Of a stretch of 21,213 nucleotides of DNA, positions 7,618 to 15,017 are shown piece after piece. The notes beneath the pieces are model-generated. The model did no database searches. It saw only the letters and a program-made list of their open reading frames with translations, and was not told the DNA's origin. The DNA is from Simkania sp. (GTDB taxonomy: Bacteria > Chlamydiota > Chlamydiia > Chlamydiales > Simkaniaceae), in the NCBI GenBank assembly GCA_028281425.1, contig JANQJX010000073.1, positions 1-21,213 of the forward strand, read 5' to 3'. A program made the position numbers and the translations under genes. Positions within the stretch are counted from its first letter, which is position 1; every line of letters begins with the position of its first letter.

Positions 7618-8775
7618 TTAAGGAATTTTCATTGAGAAAATTTCTTGAATATAGGTTTTAAAAATATGTTGGTCTTTTACAAAATGGTAGGCTTCATGGT
7701 TTAAGATATTTTCTATAGATTTTTTTGAAATATCTTTAAATTGAGCAGCCGTTTTAAGCCATCCTCCAGCGAGATCTCCTTGGCTTAGGTAAGCAAAAGA
7801 TTTGGAGTTTAAAATTGCGGTTTCATAAGAAGGAGCTATTTTATAGATGTCTCTTGAATAAGAAGTGATCAATTGATAATTTTTTTGCTCAAAAGCAATT
7901 TTACAAAGAAGGCATTTACCCTCTTTGAGAAATTGAGGTTCTATTTTCATCAGTAACTTGTAGGCTTTTTCAGATTGGTTTTCTAAGTAGTAGACTTTTG
8001 CTAGAGATTCAATAGAAGAATATTTAATTTGTGTTTCTTTGCAATTGATGAGTGGTTTGAATTGCAATTTAGCTTTTTTCAAATCATTGTTTTTGATCGC
8101 TTCAATTCCTTGAATATAGCGGCTAAAAAGAGAGGGTTTTTTAGAGACACCTCTTTTTTGCCTAAGGGTTTGGAGATTTTGATATCCAAAAATCAAAAGA
8201 AGTGTTCCAAAAAAGAAAACGCCCTTGAAATAGAGATAGGGAATCAGTAAAAGAGCACTCATTAAGCCAATGATAAGAGCAATCTTGCATCCTTTATTCC
8301 CAAATTTTTGCTTAAGAAAATAGTAGACAAGATAGCCTCCATCAAGAGGGGTAATCGGAATAAGATTAAGAAGACACCAAAAAATATTTATACGCATTGT
8401 GGCATAAAGAAAGTATTGCATATAACGATGTTCTTGAAAAATTCCCTGCTTTAAGAGAAAGTAGGGAAGAAAAATTAAAAGACTTTCAAATAGAGGTCCA
8501 TTGAGGGTGATTAAAAACTCTTGTTTTGGGGTCATCTTGAAGCGACTATAGGAAGATTTTCCCCCAAAAGCTCCTAATGTTATGGTCGGATAACTGCCGA
8601 AATAAAGCGCTGTGATAGCATGACCATATTCGTGCACAAGCAAACTGAAAAAGATCACCCCACCTAAAATAAGCGTGTAAATTGAAAAGCTTTGATAAAC
8701 ACCTATGAAAAAAAGCAAGAAAACCCAGAACATGGGATCTATTTGGACTGGAATGTTTAAAAATTTAAAACGCAA
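7618..8775 (-). CDS. Site-2 protease (M50 family, SpoIVFB-like) with C-terminal helical repeat domain
   Basis: The 385-residue membrane metalloprotease has the zinc motif HEYGH (48-52) in a transmembrane helix and the second motif NLIPITPLDGG (137-147, Asp145 as ligand). About five or six hydrophobic segments cover residues 12-195. The C-terminal half (about 210-385) is soluble and looks like TPR-type helix pairs (for example IEAIKNNDLKKAKLQFKPL and YLENQSEKAYKLLMKIEP). Such proteases cut membrane-bound substrates, often anti-sigma factors. The fold lacks a PDZ domain, unlike RseP. The start is TTG (8773-8775), backed by GGAG five bases upstream; the first ATG would remove the first helix. 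It is a single gene flanked by related inverted repeats. Confidence 0.85.
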   Translation of the reverse strand: MRFKFLNIPVQIDPMFWVFLLFFIGVYQSFSIYTLILGGVIFFSLLVHEYGHAITALYFGSYPTITLGAFGGKSSYSRFKMTPKQEFLITLNGPLFESLLIFLPYFLLKQGIFQEHRYMQYFLYATMRINIFWCLLNLIPITPLDGGYLVYYFLKQKFGNKGCKIALIIGLMSALLLIPYLYFKGVFFFGTLLLIFGYQNLQTLRQKRGVSKKPSLFSRYIQGIEAIKNNDLKKAKLQFKPLINCKETQIKYSSIESLAKVYYLENQSEKAYKLLMKIEPQFLKEGKCLLCKIAFEQKNYQLITSYSRDIYKIAPSYETAILNSKSFAYLSQGDLAGGWLKTAAQFKDISKKSIENILNHEAYHFVKDQHIFKTYIQEIFSMKIP

Positions 8776-9031
8776 TTTTTCTCCACAGATGATCTTTTAA
8801 GGTTACTTGAAATCTGCCATTTTCCAATTGTCATCAATCCCATTTCATCCTTATTCTTTTTCTCAATTTGTCCCAATTCTTAGGAGGATGTTGACTTAAG
8901 AGTTCCTTTCAAATCAAAGTTCCACCTTGTTGATTTTAATAAAAAAAGAGACTGCCAAAAGGGCGGTTATAGGTCAATTCAATAATTCTCAAAAATCATA
9001 AAACCATCGCTCAAATGCCCTCTTTCTTTCC
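8776..9031. other. Non-coding spacer upstream of the M50 protease gene
   Basis: No gene is seen on either strand. The protease promoter should be here reading to the left, but no hexamer pair stands out. The right part borders element A2. Confidence 0.4.
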
Positions 9032-9200
9032 TTAACCCCCATTTCACATGTCTGCTCTAGAAAAATCCACATGCTCTGTTTCGCTCACACACCCAATAAA
9101 TTCTCTTAGGTTACAAACCTTATCCTCGAAAATTCATTGGCGTCTCAAAAAACAATCGTGCATCTCTTTTTCCAAAGATGGCATGCAAAATAGGGGTTAA
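9032..9200. repeat. MITE-like element A2 (uninterrupted copy)
   Basis: The 169-bp element is bounded by imperfect inverted ends: TTAACCCCCATTTCACATG at the left, and TTAACCCCTATTTTGCATG read in reverse from 9200. It is the inverted, diverged partner of element A1 at 7265-7591 and lacks the B insertion, so it shows the pre-insertion arrangement (TTTGTAACCTAAGAGAATTT on the reverse strand). No coding capacity is apparent. Confidence 0.68.
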
Positions 9201-9221
9201 AAACTTCCCTTTTTTCCCTTA

Positions 9222-9249
9222 TTTACAGTAGACATCACCCTCCTATAGT
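9222..9249 (+). promoter_or_regulatory. Predicted promoter of the gmhA-lpxK-gltP-E2 operon
   Basis: TTTACA (9222-9227) and TATAGT (9244-9249) are 16 bases apart, with transcription expected near 9256 and a leader of about 64 bases. It lies just outside element A2. AAGGAG six bases before the gmhA ATG is the ribosome-binding site. Confidence 0.5.
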
Positions 9250-9319
9250 AGATTAATATTACTCAATTCGCTACACTTCCAGATTAAGTCAAACTATTTT
9301 TTTCGATGAAGGAGAACCC

Positions 9320-9931
9320 ATGCGAGAGGCCATTGAATATTCTGTCAAAGAATCTCAAAAATCTATTCAAACTCTTTCGTCCGAAGAAGCCATCGAGTTT
9401 ATTGAGCAGTTAGCCCTCTTGATGGTGACAACCTATCAAAGGGGAAATAAAATCATCATTGCTGGAAATGGGGGAAGTCTTTGTGATGCCATGCATTTTG
9501 CTGAAGAATTAACCGGTTTTTATAGAAAAAAGAGAAGAGCGCTTTCAGCCATTGCTCTTTCAGATCCCGGGCAGATCAGTTGTGTTGCAAATGATGTGTC
9601 TTATGATGAAGTCTTTGCAAGAGGTATTGAAGCGCATGGGAAAAAAAATGATCTTTTTATTGCGCTTACAACAAGTGGAAATTCAGAAAATCTCATTTGT
9701 GCTGCGGCTATTTCCAAAAAATTGGGTCTTAAAACATGTGCTTTTTTGGGGAAAATGGGAGGACGTATGAAAGGGATGTGTGATCTCGAATGGATTGTCT
9801 CTGGGTTTAAATATTCAGATCGGATTCAAGAGGTGCATATGGCTGCAATTCATATTGTGATCGAAATGGTTGAACTTTCTCTTTTCCCTTCTCTGGAAAA
9901 AGGCCATCTCGAAAAGGTGGGAGTCTATTGA
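9320..9931 (+). CDS. gmhA: Sedoheptulose-7-phosphate isomerase (phosphoheptose isomerase)
   Basis: The 203-residue SIS-domain enzyme converts sedoheptulose 7-phosphate to D-glycero-D-manno-heptose 7-phosphate, the first step to ADP-heptose for LPS inner core. Visible are AGNGGS (48-53), TTSGNS (117-122), and the residues that bind zinc in E. coli GmhA (His61, Glu65, Gln172, His180), found here as His59, Glu63, Gln170 and His178 with a constant offset of two. The helix RIQEVHMAAIHIVIEMVE is typical. An AAGGAG ribosome-binding site precedes the ATG. It begins a four-gene operon and is followed four bases later by lpxK. Other heptose genes are not in this window. Confidence 0.92.
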   Translation: MREAIEYSVKESQKSIQTLSSEEAIEFIEQLALLMVTTYQRGNKIIIAGNGGSLCDAMHFAEELTGFYRKKRRALSAIALSDPGQISCVANDVSYDEVFARGIEAHGKKNDLFIALTTSGNSENLICAAAISKKLGLKTCAFLGKMGGRMKGMCDLEWIVSGFKYSDRIQEVHMAAIHIVIEMVELSLFPSLEKGHLEKVGVY

Positions 9932-9935
9932 TTTT

Positions 9936-11045
9936 ATGATGACAGCACTTGAAACTTATGTGATTGAGCTCATTGAAGGGGAAAAAAAGTCTCGGATCTT
10001 TTCTGGGGTGTTGCATATGCTTAGTAAAATTTTCGAATCGGCAATTAAGCTACGTCATTTTGTTTTTGATCATGCTTGGATTAAAAAATCGAAAATTCAA
10101 GTACCAGTGATTAGCATTGGCAACATTGTCGCTGGAGGCACAGGAAAGACCGCTCTTCTTCAAAATTTAGCTAAGCAATTTTCACTAGAGGGAAAAACTT
10201 CGATTCTTATCAGAGGCTACCGTTCTCAAATAGAAAAAAAAAATCAAAATCTTCATCTCCAAGAAGGATCAATTGTTGACCCTATGACTTGTGGGGATGA
10301 AGCCTATCTTTTATGGAAAAACATTCCTCATCTTTCTGTGTTTGTTGGGAAAAATCGAACAAAGAATGCCTCTACGGCCTTTTTTTGTGGAGCAAAAATT
10401 GTGTTTTTAGACGATGGGATGCAATATAGATGCTTGCATCGAGATTTGGAAATTGTGATGCTTCATGCAGATGATCTTTATGGCAAAGGATTTTACCTTC
10501 CTCGTGGTTATTTGCGTGATTTCCCAAAAAGACTTAAGTTAGCAGACTATGTCTTCATAAACCATGTCAAAAATCCAAATCACTTTGACCGTTTAAGTCG
10601 AGATGTAAGAAGATGGACCTCTTCTTCTCTTATCGGGGTTAAAATGGTGCCAAAGAGAGTTCTAGGAGAGGGTTATGAAAGATGGCATCATTTAGAAGGA
10701 AAAAGAGTGAGTGCCTTTTGTGGTTTGGGGAATCCTTCCTCTTTTTTTAATACAATTCGAGAACTGAATGTCGATCTTGTAGAGACTTTGACCCTTCCCG
10801 ATCATTTGAAACCAACTCCAACTCAGCTAAGTCATTTTGTGAATCTATCTGAAGCAAGAGGATGTGAGCTTGTTCTTTGTTCAGAAAAAGATTGGGTAAA
10901 ACTTTCAAAACCTCTAAATTATTCTCTTCCAATTGCCTATCTTAAGGCCTCTCTTGAGGTCGTTTCTAATCAAAAAGAATATGATCGACTCCTTATCCAA
11001 ATTCGAACACTCATGAAAAAAGGACATTATGAAACCTTGGATTAA
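9936..11045 (+). CDS. lpxK: Tetraacyldisaccharide 4'-kinase (lipid A 4'-kinase)
   Basis: This membrane-associated kinase phosphorylates the lipid A disaccharide at the 4' position before Kdo is added. From the ATG at 9936 the product has 369 residues. The P-loop GNIVAGGTGKT is at 62-72, then RGYRS, GDEAYLL (120-126), and the family block LDDGMQYRCLHRD (158-170), with YLPRGYLRD and SEKDWVK further on. A longer reading frame reaches back into gmhA, but a start at 9936 or 9939 gives normal spacing. GGTGGGAG lies 12 bases upstream, rather far. The N-terminal helix is longer than in E. coli LpxK. The gene overlaps the start of the next by 17 bases. Confidence 0.92.
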   Translation: MMTALETYVIELIEGEKKSRIFSGVLHMLSKIFESAIKLRHFVFDHAWIKKSKIQVPVISIGNIVAGGTGKTALLQNLAKQFSLEGKTSILIRGYRSQIEKKNQNLHLQEGSIVDPMTCGDEAYLLWKNIPHLSVFVGKNRTKNASTAFFCGAKIVFLDDGMQYRCLHRDLEIVMLHADDLYGKGFYLPRGYLRDFPKRLKLADYVFINHVKNPNHFDRLSRDVRRWTSSSLIGVKMVPKRVLGEGYERWHHLEGKRVSAFCGLGNPSSFFNTIRELNVDLVETLTLPDHLKPTPTQLSHFVNLSEARGCELVLCSEKDWVKLSKPLNYSLPIAYLKASLEVVSNQKEYDRLLIQIRTLMKKGHYETLD

Positions 11046-12246
11046 AATCCTAATCGGTCTTATTTTAGGAATTATTGCAGGCCTTGTCTTAGGACATCAG
11101 GTCGATTTTTTAGAAAGATTGGGAAAAGCATTCATTGACTTACTCAAAATGCTTGTTGGGCTGATTGTTTTTTCTTCTCTAGTCACTGGAATGTGCCACA
11201 TCAATGACCCTAAAAAATTGGGACGTATTGGATTACGAACCCTTCTTTTCTACGCAGTTACAACTATTTTAGCAATCATATTTGGTCTTGTTTTAGTCTA
11301 TGTTTTAAAACCGGGAGTAGGACTTAAACTCCCTTTGCCTAAACAGATGGCCTCGTTAGGGCAAGGGATTGGCCTTTTAGATTTTTTATTTTCTATGGTG
11401 CCTTCGAATCCTTTTGCAGCATTTTCTGAAGGCAATGTTTTGCAAGTGATTGTTTTTTCCATTTTTTTTGCATTTGCAATCACATTATCTGGAGAGAAAG
11501 GAAAAATCGTTCTTCAGTTTTTGGAATCTTTAAGTGAAATAATGTATTCCTTGACCCATTTTATCATGAAGCTTGCTCCCTATGGGGTTTTTGCTTTGAT
11601 TGCAACAGCTGTGGGGTCTATTGGAATTAAAGTGATTTTGCCCTTATTAACATTTCTGCTGTGTAATTATATTGCTTGCATTTTACAAATCTTAATTATC
11701 TTTTGTTTTTCGATAAAATATCTTGCAAAACTCAATGTGGCTCCTTTTTTTAAAGGAATGAAAGACGCTATTGTTTTAGCATTTACGACGAGTAGTAGTT
11801 CCGCAACCCTTCCTGTTTCTTTAGAATGTGCACGTGATCATCTTGGAATCTCTCCAGATATTTCTGGCTTTGTTCTTTCACTGGGGTCAACAATTAACAT
11901 GAATGGAGCAGCAGTTGGTCAAGCAGTTTCAGCAATCTTTATTGCCCAAGCTTACGGAATTGAAGTGACTTTAGTTAAAATTTTTATTTTGATTTTTGTC
12001 GCTTTAATCTCTGCAATTGGAGCCGCTGGCATTCCGGGAACAGGAATTGTCATGCTTTCTATTGTTCTCAATGCAATGGGACTTCCTTTAGAAGGAATTG
12101 CGCTTGTTGCTGGAGTTGACCGTTTAAGAGAAATGGTTTCATCTGTGACCAATATTTTAGGGGATGCTGTGGCTGCTGTTTTTATAGCAAAAATGGAAAA
12201 GCAAATCGATGAAAAGAGATATCATGCGGTGACTTGGCTTGAGTAG
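11029..12246 (+). CDS. Dicarboxylate/amino acid:cation symporter (GltP/GltT family) with altered substrate motifs
   Basis: The 405-residue membrane carrier belongs to the DAACS family. Landmarks are the first helices (5-100), the serine-rich hairpin TTSSSSATLP (253-262), the helix-7 motif TINMNGA (288-294), hairpin 2 GIPGTGIVML (334-343) and the helix-8 block DRLREMVSSVTNILGD (364-379). Relative to the archaeal GltPh, helix 7 normally reads NMDGT and helix 8 has an Arg that binds the acidic side chain. Here the Asp is Asn292, the Thr is Ala294, and the Arg position is Ser371. The substrate may therefore be neutral or differ from glutamate/aspartate, and ion coupling may differ. The start overlaps lpxK. 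From memory, Chlamydia also has a gltT next to an E2 gene. Confidence 0.85.
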   Translation: MKPWIKILIGLILGIIAGLVLGHQVDFLERLGKAFIDLLKMLVGLIVFSSLVTGMCHINDPKKLGRIGLRTLLFYAVTTILAIIFGLVLVYVLKPGVGLKLPLPKQMASLGQGIGLLDFLFSMVPSNPFAAFSEGNVLQVIVFSIFFAFAITLSGEKGKIVLQFLESLSEIMYSLTHFIMKLAPYGVFALIATAVGSIGIKVILPLLTFLLCNYIACILQILIIFCFSIKYLAKLNVAPFFKGMKDAIVLAFTTSSSSATLPVSLECARDHLGISPDISGFVLSLGSTINMNGAAVGQAVSAIFIAQAYGIEVTLVKIFILIFVALISAIGAAGIPGTGIVMLSIVLNAMGLPLEGIALVAGVDRLREMVSSVTNILGDAVAAVFIAKMEKQIDEKRYHAVTWLE

Positions 12247-12256
12247 GGGAAAAAAG

Positions 12257-13447
12257 ATGGATGAAAAAGAGATTGAAATTAAATTGCCTAAGTTAGGTGA
12301 AAGTATTTTAAGTGCAACCATTGTTCAGTGGTTTAAAAAAGTAGGAGATAGTGTCAAGCTTGATGAACCTTTACTTGAGGTTTCCACCGATAAAGTCAAT
12401 TCAGAAATTCCTTCTCCTGCTTCAGGGATTGTAAAAGAAATTCATGCCCTTCCCGATCAGGAACTCGACGTAGGAGCTCTTCTTGCAACTTTAATTGTCG
12501 GAAGCAAAGAAGAAATCCCAAGAAAAAAGCTTTCTCATGAAAATTTTCAAGAAAAAATAAAAACTAATGCTTCTTCTATGAAGGGATACTATACTCCTGT
12601 TGTTCTTAATATGGCTCGTAATATGGGAATACAATTAGAAGAACTTGAAAAAATTCCAACAACAGGAGCTGGGGGACGCTTGTCTAAAAAAGACTTAGAA
12701 AATTACTTAAATCAAAGAGAAAAAAAAGAAAGGAAAAAAGACTTAGTTGAAATATCAGATGGCATCCAACGGATAAAAATGAGCCCAATTCGCAAAAAAA
12801 TTGCTGAAAAAATGGTCTTCTCTTCTTCGGTTGTTCCTCATGCAACTTTAATCAATGAAGTCAACGTCACCGATCTTCTCCATCAAATCGATTTAGAAAA
12901 AGAAGTCTTTAAAAATACACATGGGTTTAAACTTTCGATCACAAGTTTTATTGCAAAGGCTATTGCAACTGCAGCTCAAGAGTTTCCTCTGATCAATGCT
13001 TCAATTGAAGCGGAGGATACCATTGTGATTCAACCTTCAATCAATTTAGGAATTGCCGTGAGTATTGACGAGGGAATTTTAGTTCCTGTCATTCAAAATG
13101 TGGAAGCAAAATCGATTGAAGAGCTTGCTAAAGAGGTCGCAAAGCTTGCAAAAAAATCAAGAGCAAAAGAGTTGCATCCCGATGAAATGCAACGAGGAAC
13201 CCTCACCTTAAGTAACTTTGGAATGGGAAAAGCTTTGATAGGTATCCCTATTATCCGTCATCCTGAAGTTGCAATTATTGGTGTTGGAGCCATTGAAAAA
13301 AAAGTCATCGTTACAAATGAGACAGCTTTTAAGATTGGGTCGATCATGCATCTTTCGCTCACATTTGATCATCGGATCATCGATGGCATGTATGGATGTC
13401 AATTTTTAAAAGCGATTAAAGAGCATTTAGAAAAAATGACATTTTAA
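12257..13447 (+). CDS. 2-oxoacid dehydrogenase E2 component (dihydrolipoamide acyltransferase)
   Basis: This is the E2 core of a 2-oxoacid dehydrogenase complex, 396 residues from the ATG at 12257. Domains are a lipoyl domain (1-82) with the modified lysine in STDKVNSE (Lys46), an E1/E3-binding domain (about 111-151, TPVVLNMARNMGIQLEEL and TGAGGRLSKKDLENYL), a Lys/Glu-rich linker and the catalytic acyltransferase domain with DHRIIDG (371-377). The upstream frame allows a TTG at 12239, but AGGGG seven bases before the ATG favours 12257. There is no E1 or E3 gene nearby. The sequence cannot tell pyruvate, 2-oxoglutarate or branched-chain specificity. It is the last gene of its operon. Confidence 0.88.
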   Translation: MDEKEIEIKLPKLGESILSATIVQWFKKVGDSVKLDEPLLEVSTDKVNSEIPSPASGIVKEIHALPDQELDVGALLATLIVGSKEEIPRKKLSHENFQEKIKTNASSMKGYYTPVVLNMARNMGIQLEELEKIPTTGAGGRLSKKDLENYLNQREKKERKKDLVEISDGIQRIKMSPIRKKIAEKMVFSSSVVPHATLINEVNVTDLLHQIDLEKEVFKNTHGFKLSITSFIAKAIATAAQEFPLINASIEAEDTIVIQPSINLGIAVSIDEGILVPVIQNVEAKSIEELAKEVAKLAKKSRAKELHPDEMQRGTLTLSNFGMGKALIGIPIIRHPEVAIIGVGAIEKKVIVTNETAFKIGSIMHLSLTFDHRIIDGMYGCQFLKAIKEHLEKMTF

Positions 13448-13472
13448 TCCCCGATTGTGACCCTTATCTATT

Positions 13473-13504
13473 GGGACTTAATGGTTGTTAAGTTCCTCTT
13501 TTTT
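13473..13504 (+). terminator. Rho-independent terminator after the gmhA-lpxK-gltP-E2 operon
   Basis: GGGACTTAA (13473-13481) pairs with TTAAGTTCC (13488-13496) over nine base pairs including one G-U, with a six-base loop, followed by TCTTTTTT. The T-run overlaps the stop codon of the convergent icd gene. Confidence 0.8.
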
Positions 13505-14939
13505 ACTTTGTTGCAGAAGAGTACCCTGGTTGACCATCGAAAGTATAGAGATTTTCACTTTTGATAATGTCCAAATCACTTTCACTTAGAACGGTTAAAA
13601 GTTTAATAATAGAAGCATAAAGACACTTCTTTTGATGTATAAAACGGAAGCGCCACTGTTCAATGCAAAAGGTCTCCACTTGCCCTTCAGGATATATAAA
13701 GGCTCCTCGATTGGTGATCATTTCTAGAAGAAAATCTCCATAGGATTGAGTTGTAAATTCTTTGATAAGCTCATCAGAAGAAAGCATAGAGTAGATAAAA
13801 ACATCAACTCCAATAAGCTTTCTTTTAACCTGGACTGAGCTTTCTTGAAGGTTTTCTACTTCTTTGGTATTGCTTTTATTGTAAGTTGCTATTTTGAGCT
13901 GATCGGGCTTTTTCCCTAGACGGTCAATCACAGCACTTGCAAATTCTTTGGTTCCCGCTTTTTTTTGACTTGTCCCTTCTTTGAAAATATCGTAAGTATG
14001 AATGCCATCTTCAATTGTTTTAAGCCAAGCATTATGAATTTTTTCAGCTACAGCACTTTGATTCACATGGACTAAAAGAAGGACTGATGCAAGAATAAGC
14101 GCTGAAGGATTGGCCATATTTTGTCCAGCACGTCTTGGAGCTGATCCATGAATTGCTTCAAACATCGCCCCATGATTTCCAATATTTGCAGATCCCACAA
14201 GACCTATAGAGCCAGCAATTTGAGCTCCTACGTCTGATAGAATGTCTCCATAAAGGTTAGGCATGACAATGACATCAAAAACTTCAGGAGTATCGGCAAG
14301 TTTAGCAGCTCCAATATCGACAATCCAATGATCGCTTTCAATATTGGGATATTCTTTTGAAATACGATTAAACACTTCATGAAAAAGTCCATCTGAAAAT
14401 TTCATGATATTATCTTTAACGAAGCAGGTCACTTTTTTTCGACAATTTGTTTTGGCATATTCAAAAGCATAACGAATGATTTTTTCTGATCCAACTTCCG
14501 AGATGATTTTTAAAGAGCTGCAGACCCTAGGTGACTGGCGATACTCGATACCCGCATAAAGATCTTCCTCATTTTCCCGAATGATGACCACATCCATTTG
14601 AGGATGTTTTGTTGCAATAAAAGGATGATAAGAAACACAGGGACGTACATTTGCATAAAGACCAAAAGCACTCCGAATGGTCACGTTTAAACTCTTAAAT
14701 CCCCCTCCTTGAGGAGTTGTAACGGGGGCTTTTAAAAAAACTTTTGTCTTGCGAATCATATCCCAAGTGGAAGATTCAATACCTGTTGGATGTCCTTTTA
14801 AGTAGACTTTTTCTCCAATTTCTACTTCATAATACTCTAGATTTGCATCGGAAGCTTGAAGGATATCTAGAGTAGCTTCCATAATTTCAGGGCCTATCCC
14901 ATCACCTCTAGCTATTGTAATAGGAATTTTTTGATTCAT
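13503..14939 (-). CDS. icd: Isocitrate dehydrogenase, long type with C-terminal extension (Thermus/Rickettsia-like)
   Basis: This beta-decarboxylating dehydrogenase converts isocitrate to 2-oxoglutarate. Motifs are ARGDGIGPEIM, LKAPVTTP, the substrate loop SLNVTIRSAFGLYANVRP, IIRENEEDLYAGIEY, KDNIMK, the metal-binding PNLYGDILSDVGAQIAGS and GAMFEAIHGSAP near the coenzyme site. After about residue 340 there is an extension of about 135 residues not present in E. coli-type enzymes but known from Thermus/Rickettsia-type IDH. From the ATG at 14937-14939 there are 478 residues. AAAGGA at the right distance favours this over the ATG three codons upstream, where it would touch the start. NAD versus NADP use was not decided. 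It is divergent from kpsF and convergent with the E2 gene. Chlamydiaceae lack this step, so it marks a fuller TCA cycle. Confidence 0.88.
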   Translation of the reverse strand: MNQKIPITIARGDGIGPEIMEATLDILQASDANLEYYEVEIGEKVYLKGHPTGIESSTWDMIRKTKVFLKAPVTTPQGGGFKSLNVTIRSAFGLYANVRPCVSYHPFIATKHPQMDVVIIRENEEDLYAGIEYRQSPRVCSSLKIISEVGSEKIIRYAFEYAKTNCRKKVTCFVKDNIMKFSDGLFHEVFNRISKEYPNIESDHWIVDIGAAKLADTPEVFDVIVMPNLYGDILSDVGAQIAGSIGLVGSANIGNHGAMFEAIHGSAPRRAGQNMANPSALILASVLLLVHVNQSAVAEKIHNAWLKTIEDGIHTYDIFKEGTSQKKAGTKEFASAVIDRLGKKPDQLKIATYNKSNTKEVENLQESSVQVKRKLIGVDVFIYSMLSSDELIKEFTTQSYGDFLLEMITNRGAFIYPEGQVETFCIEQWRFRFIHQKKCLYASIIKLLTVLSESDLDIIKSENLYTFDGQPGYSSATK

Positions 14940-14958
14940 AAAATCCATCCTTTAAGCA

Positions 14959-14987
14959 TTGTCACTTTAATCTCTTGTTTATATGAT
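14959..14987 (+). promoter_or_regulatory. Predicted kpsF promoter
   Basis: TTGTCA (14959-14964) and TATGAT (14982-14987) are 17 bases apart, an almost consensus arrangement, giving a leader of roughly 24 bases. AAGGAA lies just upstream of the kpsF ATG. A TATAAT on the opposite strand nearby could be the -10 box for icd, but a good -35 was not found. Confidence 0.55.
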
Positions 14988-15017
14988 CATTATAATTGAG
15001 TTCAAGAAGGAAATGTT

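Noticed and set aside
7265..9200. Composite transposon carrying the M50 protease
   Set aside because: The flanking elements have no transposase, are diverged, and one has a later insertion; no target duplication around the whole unit could be seen.
9552..9770. 72-codon ORF inside gmhA
   Set aside because: It is an out-of-frame shadow of gmhA with no recognisable domain or ribosome-binding site.
9870..9935. Longer N-terminus for lpxK beginning inside gmhA
   Set aside because: It would overlap gmhA by 62 bases and add 22 residues not typical of LpxK; the ATG at 9936 sits just after the gmhA stop.
12239..12256. TTG start six codons earlier for the E2 gene
   Set aside because: AGGGG is well placed for the ATG at 12257, and the lipoyl domain begins right after that ATG.
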